From contig NC_083386.1 of the NCBI RefSeq assembly GCF_031755915.1, positions 14,716,501-14,780,500 of the forward strand: a stretch of DNA of 64,000 bases. Reading direction: 5' to 3'. The notes below the pieces were generated by a model. That model saw only the letters and a program-made list of their open reading frames with translations. It was not told the DNA's origin and searched no databases. The translations under genes were made by a program, and so were the position numbers. This document shows, in pieces, positions 52,831-64,000 of the stretch. This DNA is from Ziziphus jujuba. Its lineage: Eukaryota; Streptophyta; Magnoliopsida; Rosales; Rhamnaceae. Every line of letters starts with the position of its first letter. The first letter of the stretch is position 1.

Positions 52831-55800
52831 TATTTTTGTTAATCGCACTCTAATTGGTTTACTTTTTAAGTTTGATTTTGCTTTTGTAGATTATTTCTTT
52901 ATTTTTGTTTATTTTGGATTTTGGTTGATTTAGTTTAGTTTATATATTTAATATTTTATTCTTGGTTAGAAAACCTACAACTAATGATCTGATTGGCATA
53001 TTAGGATAGGATTAATAGGGCTTTCTTGGATTTTCATTTTAATTTCACTTTTATTTTCAGATATTGATGCAGTAAAATATCTATACATAAATATTTATGG
53101 AACTATGAAAAATAATTTATTTAAAAGAGTTATTTATTTATTGATAAATGAATATTTATTAATATAAAAATAATTTTATATCATTTTTAAGAAATAATTT
53201 TACTAACTAGATAATATATATTACTAAAAGAAAACAGTAATCAAACTTGATCAAATTTACAACCACATAATTGATTATCTCTCAATCAATAATAAAGGAA
53301 GAAAAAAAAAATCAATAGTAAATTTCACCTTACAAAACCGTTCTTGAGTTGACTAATTAGTTAACTTCTGTTTGTAGAAAATTACTTCTAGATCAATTGA
53401 TCACTTTTTATTTCAATTTTTTTTTTTTTTTGCATTTTTGTAAAAGCAAAAAATTTTAGATGCATATTTTCAAAAAAAGCAAAATTAAAAAAATTCTATT
53501 GAGTAAAATTTTCTTACTATCTATAGTAAATATTTATATATATTATTTATTTTTTTACAAGTTTAATCAAATATTAATTTATACATTTAATGGGTTCTAA
53601 ATGATTTTTCAGAAAAAAAAACATTTAATAAATTTATTCATTTAATATACCGTCTCAAGTTGGGATCGAACAATTTTATTTATTTAGCTAGATTATTTAT
53701 TTTATTTTCCAGATTTTCATTTATCGAAGTTTTTAATGTATATTAACTGCATTATCCTGTTTTTTATTCATTTCTTTGCATTTTAAGTTTACTTTGATGG
53801 CGATAGAGTAATTTGAAAAAAAAAAAAAATTGTGAAATTGAGTTTTGATAGGTTGATGGTTTATATAGATATACTAGAGAGATACATCCTTTCGGTATGT
53901 TAGTTGAGTAGGGAAATGCAGTTGAAAAGAAAGTGAAATTAGAATTTTGAAAATTTTGATTTCACATTACTTTCCTGTGAGAATTTGCAAAGGAAAATTT
54001 TCAAAAGTTGCTTTCTAAACAGATAGTTAACGTTCATTTAGTGGTCACAATGTTGAAGAGATAGGGAAGGTTTAGTGGTAAATCAAGATTGAAGACGATA
54101 TAGATAGAGTTTAGAAGATATGTATCTGCCTTGCATGGGCATTTTTTATAGCTGATGAAAAACGTATAGTTTTCATTCCAACAGTGCAAATGAAATTATA
54201 TAAAAGTTGCCAAAAAAAAAAAAAAAAAAAAGGAGGCAAAGTGCAAGTGAATATAAAGAATGAGGGACAACCATGCCAATAACTCTTTATTTTCAATTTA
54301 TTATTTTTTTTGAAAGAACTAACACCCCTTCTTGAAACATTTTAATATAATTTTTTTTTTTTTGGTTTTTATCACATTATTATAAATATACATAAACGGA
54401 CATTTAATCATTCGTAAGACATAATATAAAGGAAAAAACCTTCATTTAAATTAACTAATTAAAACAGAATTAGAAAAGTTAAAAAAGAAAAGAAAGAGAC
54501 AATTTTGTATTCTTAAGAAATTATGGAAATGATAAATTGAGATAAAAATTATTATAGTTAATTCTTCTAACACTTCAATAACATAAAAAAAAATGCTATT
54601 TATCATTATTAGTAATTGATCAAGAGTGAGACCTATATATCAAATGATAATTTAATAGTTACTATTAAAGGATTTACATTAATATTTTAAAATAAAAATA
54701 ATAAAATTAAATATTGCAATTTAAATGTATTACATAGGATAAGATGATAATTGTTACCAATAGTTACAAATGGCGGGACTCTAACATAAAAGGGTCTTTG
54801 TGCAAAATTAGCCATATTCATTGCATAAGCATAAAATAAAAATAGAAAATAAGTTTCTATACAAAGTTACAAGATATTTGTATGATTAATTTTATCAAAT
54901 TAATTGTTAATGTTAAAATTATTAAAAGTACATTTTTAGATTTAGAGTTCAAACTTCAATCTTGAGTGAAAGATCTCCTTTTCTTCAAGTTGTAAGTTGT
55001 GATTACAAACAAAAAAAAACAACTAGAGGAGAAAGATATTAAAATTGTGTTTTTAAACTTATTAAATATGATATTTATATATTTATATGGTGTACATGAT
55101 TGCTACTAAAATGAGACATTATTGTCTAACTAAAAATATGTACTTTAGTCGTTGGGACCCATTTTTGTGAATAGACATGTAAAAAAGAGACAAAGAGCAG
55201 AGATGGCTTGGTGTCACAGTCTCAATCTTTAGAAAAAGTAGAAGTGAATCATGTGGTGCTTATTATCCTCACGTGGATAGTAAACCAACCTTAAATATCT
55301 TTCGCAAGCAAAGAACGCATGCAATATTAGTAATGTGCAAATACAAGCAATCGATAAAGCAAATAACAATAATCAATATTTAAAAAAGACAAGCATACAA
55401 GCCAACAAAGGGAGTGAAGGAAATGCATTTGTTTTATTAGATGCCGATGGAGGGAATAACAAAAAGGTTAGAAGAGCGCATTAAAAGTTTTCACCTATAT
55501 TGGTGGTTTAGCCTAATATCTTGTCGATTATCCATCTCCTTCTAAAAAGTTGATTTAGCCATTGTTATTCTGGCGGCGGGAAGATATATAAAAATACACA
55601 AAGAATCATAATGATACTATTTATTATAATGCAAACTATAAATCCAAATAAATAATTATGAGCTTGACTAATGATACTTGATAAATTTTAACTTGATGAT
55701 TACGACCAAAATACAAGATACATGTGACTTTCATGCTTGGCATGAGTGACGATGTTTGAGATAATGGCATAGAGTTTAATTACCTTAATGTTGTGACAAG

Positions 55801-57706
55801 AGCTCTATTTATAATGATCATGGTGGATTTAATGCCATTAGGCTCATACCTTGAACTTTTCTTGGGGAAAGGTTTAACACGGGTAGTGAAATCCCTTGAA
55901 ATTATCTTCTTATTCTTAAATCCATTTTTCTAAACTATTAAATATTATCTAATATCTTCCTATTCTATGTTTTCAAATTTATCACATTTTTTTTGGTATA
56001 TCTTACTATTTTATTTTATTTTTTTCCCTCAATTTACATATCAAATATAGCTAATGAATAAATTTTAGACCCCTTTTTTAGAAAAGAAGGAAGAAATTCA
56101 CAAATATTCCTTGTCGTTCACATTTACCATTCTATTTTCCTTTTTTGCATAATTTCCCTTGTAGTTTAAATTTTTTGCATGCTTACAATTGCATTCTCAT
56201 TTCTTATAAAAAGTCAGTTTGAAATAGTGTCAGTTTGAATTTCACTTACCTTCAAATTTTTAGAATAAAATTGGATCAAAATTTTTAATTGGAAAAGCAT
56301 AAGCAATAAAATTCACCATTTCATGATTTTTAAAATAAAATAATTGTATTGTGATAATATTGAAATTATAACATCTTTAAAAATTAATTTTTTGGAGCAT
56401 CTAATTATTACTTTTTTTATTAAATTGAAAATAATATATATTATTTAAATTATTTTTTCATTCCACCAATCATTTTTGGTCCAATTTTATATTTTATACT
56501 AAAGAAAGGGAAAAATTGCAAACAATATAAATTCAAAAGGAAGAAGATTCTACTAAAAATGAAAATTCAAGAGTAAGTATGCCCAAAGTTTAAAAAAGTG
56601 AAAGGCTAAGTATGCCAAAATTTCAAACTATAATAGAAGTTTATGAAATTATTAGAAAAAAAAAATCTAGAAAAAAACAACATATCAAAGTACAAAGCAA
56701 AAACATTAAAATACAAATAGACTAGCTAGTGTATATGCTAAATAGTCATATAACGTAAATCATTCCAAAGATAGAAAAAAGAAAAAAATAGAAAAAAGTA
56801 AATTATTAAGAGAATATGCCAAATTTGCTTACAGCACTTCACAATTATATATATATATATATACACACATTCATGCTGCAACTTGTTCATTGAAAACCCC
56901 ACAAAAAAACATAATAATATCTTGTTCACTTTGAATAAAATCATAAACTCCAACATAAAGTTAAATTCTTTTTATTATCTTTTTCTCTTTCCATCTATTA
57001 AAAAACTAAAAATACTAATAAATGAAAAAAATATATATTCTTTTTTTTTATTTTTATTTTTTTTATTAAAGCAATGAAATTCACATTATTCATAAAATAA
57101 TATTAAAAAATGACAAAAATATAAAAAAGGAAAGAAAGAGAGAATACACAGTACACACTTGGACCAAGCAAAACAAAGCAAAGCAAGAAGCGCCCATTGA
57201 TTCCTCTATCTCTGGAATTACAAAATTTTCAATGGCCAAATGGGCCACCACCTTGACCATTGTACATGCCAGAGTAAGAGCAGCCAACAAAACAAACATT
57301 TTCTCTGTCTCTCTCTGTGTGTGCATATTTTTTAAGATTCTCTATCTAATTTCCAATTATTATATTTACTGATTAGATTAGATTAGTCAGTGAGTTTCTT
57401 CAACCTCTATTTACCCCACAAAAAAAAAAAAAAAAAAAAACAAAAGAGAGTTTCTTCAACCTCTTCCACACCGACGTTTCTAAATAAAGATTACATTTGA
57501 AAAGCTCTTAAACTTTTTCCCTTATCTGGGTAATTTTTGTTTCATTTTATTTATTTATTAAAATGTTTAGGAGCGTCAGCGACTCAAAGCGGCTTGAAAA
57601 TGTGGTGCCAAACCCATGTGCGCATCCAACCTGTTCGGTTAATTGCTTGACAGAAACAAACACAGAGATAAAATGGGGTTTTTGATTTGTGACCTGAAGA
57701 TAAGCA

Positions 57707-57714
57707 TATAAATA
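57707..57714 (+). promoter_or_regulatory. TATA box of the carboxypeptidase gene
   Basis: TATAAATA, with a likely transcription start about 30 bp on (near ttcttcacacc, 57741). This gives a 5' leader of about 465 nt before splicing. A leader intron from 57866 (AAG|GTAGTT) to 58194 (cttctag) would shorten it and is plausible but unproven. Confidence 0.6.
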
Positions 57715-57792
57715 AGTGCATGGCTTCACTAAAAAACTGTTCTTCACACCTCATCCCAACTCATCACAATCATTGCCACTCTGAATTTTGAA

Positions 57793-57864
57793 ATGTCAAA
57801 GTCTATGAATGTTGGCGCATTCACAAACTCTCTCCGTCTCTCTCTTCTTTTAGGTCTTCTTTAA
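57793..57864 (+). other. Upstream ORF of 23 codons in the carboxypeptidase leader
   Basis: ATG at 57793 opens a 23-codon reading frame ending in TAA at 57862-57864, two bases before the candidate leader-intron donor. Its product is Leu-rich at the C-terminal end (RLSLLLGLL). A second uORF (58096-58161, 21 codons) lies in the candidate leader intron. These could lower translation of the main ORF. Confidence 0.5.
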
Positions 57865-58203
57865 GGTAGTTCTTTGGAAACCCAGATAAATATTGGGATC
57901 TGGGTTTCTAGCTGTTTTACTTGTTTCATTCATCAAATGTTTAAGAATTAGCCTGAATAAAAATCGTTGGAAAGTTCATCACTGTTTTGGGATTTGTGCT
58001 TCCTGGATATTTCTAGTATTTCTTGTATTTGCATTGCTTCGTTGGTTCTTTTCCCCCACCCCCACCCCCACCCCCGGTTTCTATATCTAATTCTGATGAT
58101 TGGACTTTGGAGTTCTGTAGCCAAATTCCTTGAAAACCCAGAAACACTTTGGCATTCGTGATTCTGGGTTCTTCTCGTTTTTTGTTACTTCTAGACTAGT
58201 TGA

Positions 58204-63508
<5,305 letters not shown>

Positions 63509-63608
63509 TCGCCATTTTAATTTATTCACATATTCTTGTTGAATAAGCACAAAAAATATATATAGCATTATTACAATTGTTCATATACAAAAGGCTTGGA
63601 AGAAACAA

Positions 63609-63614
63609 AATAAA
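63609..63614 (+). terminator. Poly(A) signal of the carboxypeptidase gene
   Basis: AATAAA about 100 bp after the stop codon at 63506-63508. The rest of the window to 64000 is AT-rich 3' flank with no feature seen. Confidence 0.6.
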
Positions 63615-64000
63615 GAGATGCACTCCTCTCGAGTGTTGCTGCTCCCTTCTTTGCCCCAAGCAAAAGTGTCAAATCATTATCATCTAGTTTTGCTTTGCTT
63701 TCTAGATATATTGTGATTGTATATGAGGAGGAAAAATTGTAGGAAAGTATTGGCAGTCAGAATAATTGAATTTAAATTGTTCTATATTTATAATTATAGA
63801 ATAGTTATAGGCAATTTACTAGTTATAGGTTTTTTATTCAGCGATTGGGGCAAATTTTATCTTGTTATGAACAGTGTAATTGTATTTGAATGAAATTTGT
63901 TTTTGCTTAGTTCAAAAGCAAAATATTCAAATCTGTGTATTTATTATTTAAGGCTTGTGAAACATGCCTGGATGATAAGCTGGAAGGGTTTATTATTTTG

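Larger units (their letters stand above)
26210..57690. other. Gene-poor AT-rich block of about 31 kb
   Basis: Between the PWR promoter and the carboxypeptidase promoter I find no exon chain, no conserved protein domain and no tRNA or rRNA gene that looks functional. Open frames here are short, low-complexity (Phe/Lys/Asn/Ile-rich) or begin without ATG. The block is made of A/T homopolymers, many (AT)n runs (for example 28557-28577, 45896-45926, 33000-33014), decayed tandem repeats, small non-autonomous transposable elements and one plastid DNA relic, listed separately. Stretches not listed separately, such as 30.6-33.9 kb, 36.6-38.0 kb and 53.0-57.0 kb, show only simple AT-rich DNA. Confidence 0.75.

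Noticed and set aside
57232..57273. Possible 14-codon first exon on the plus strand (MAKWATTLTIVHAR followed by gtaaga)
   Set aside because: It has a good start and donor context, but no downstream exon in a matching phase could be recognised.
57090..57326. Minus-strand frame with a signal-peptide-like start (MFVLLAALTLACTMVKVVAH)
   Set aside because: Short, no homology, ends in Phe-rich low-complexity sequence, and no splice signals or poly(A) signal support it. It cannot be fully excluded as a small peptide gene.

Overview
This is plant nuclear DNA, most likely from a woody core eudicot. The genes have many short AT-rich introns with GT-AG borders, the flanks are very AT-rich and full of A/T tracts and microsatellites, and all three recognisable proteins are closest to Arabidopsis families. 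The species cannot be fixed from the window.

Layout. (1) 899-2524 (+): three-exon gene for a 359-residue conserved plant protein of unknown function, preceded by what looks like a 5' leader intron. (2) 2.7-7.8 kb: AT-rich intergenic DNA, no gene seen. (3) 7828-15806 (+): 15-exon gene for an RluA-type RNA pseudouridine synthase (PUS5 type, 378 aa) whose last intron is of the rare GC-AG class and whose usual catalytic Asp is a Gly. (4) 16563-25476 (-): four-exon gene for a 1742-aa protein with two SANT domains, orthologous to POWERDRESS (PWR). It converges tail to tail with the PUS5 gene; PUS5 and PWR also appear to be neighbours in Arabidopsis (At3g52260/At3g52250), so this pair looks like old microsynteny. 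(5) about 26.2-57.7 kb: a roughly 31 kb gene-poor block. It holds decayed AT-rich tandem repeats (periods near 99, 234 and 350 bp), an intact-looking 432-bp MITE with perfect 23-bp terminal inverted repeats, fold-back elements, an opposed pair of a roughly 550-bp repeat, a relic of plastid trnS-UGA DNA inside the 350-bp array, and a few GC-richer promoter-like islands with no gene body. (6) 58207-63508 (+): nine-exon gene for a secreted serine carboxypeptidase (SCPL27 type, 456 aa) with its whole catalytic triad and an upstream ORF in the leader.

Functionally the genes are unrelated: RNA modification, histone-deacetylase-linked chromatin control, secreted proteolysis, and one unknown. No new multi-gene system, gene cluster, CRISPR array or intact autonomous transposon is evident. 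The points most worth a second look are the Asp-to-Gly change in the PUS5 active-site motif, the GC-AG intron, twin stem-loops just after the PWR stop codon, the plastid tRNA relic in a tandem array, the perfect-TIR MITE, and the orphan G-box island near 34 kb.
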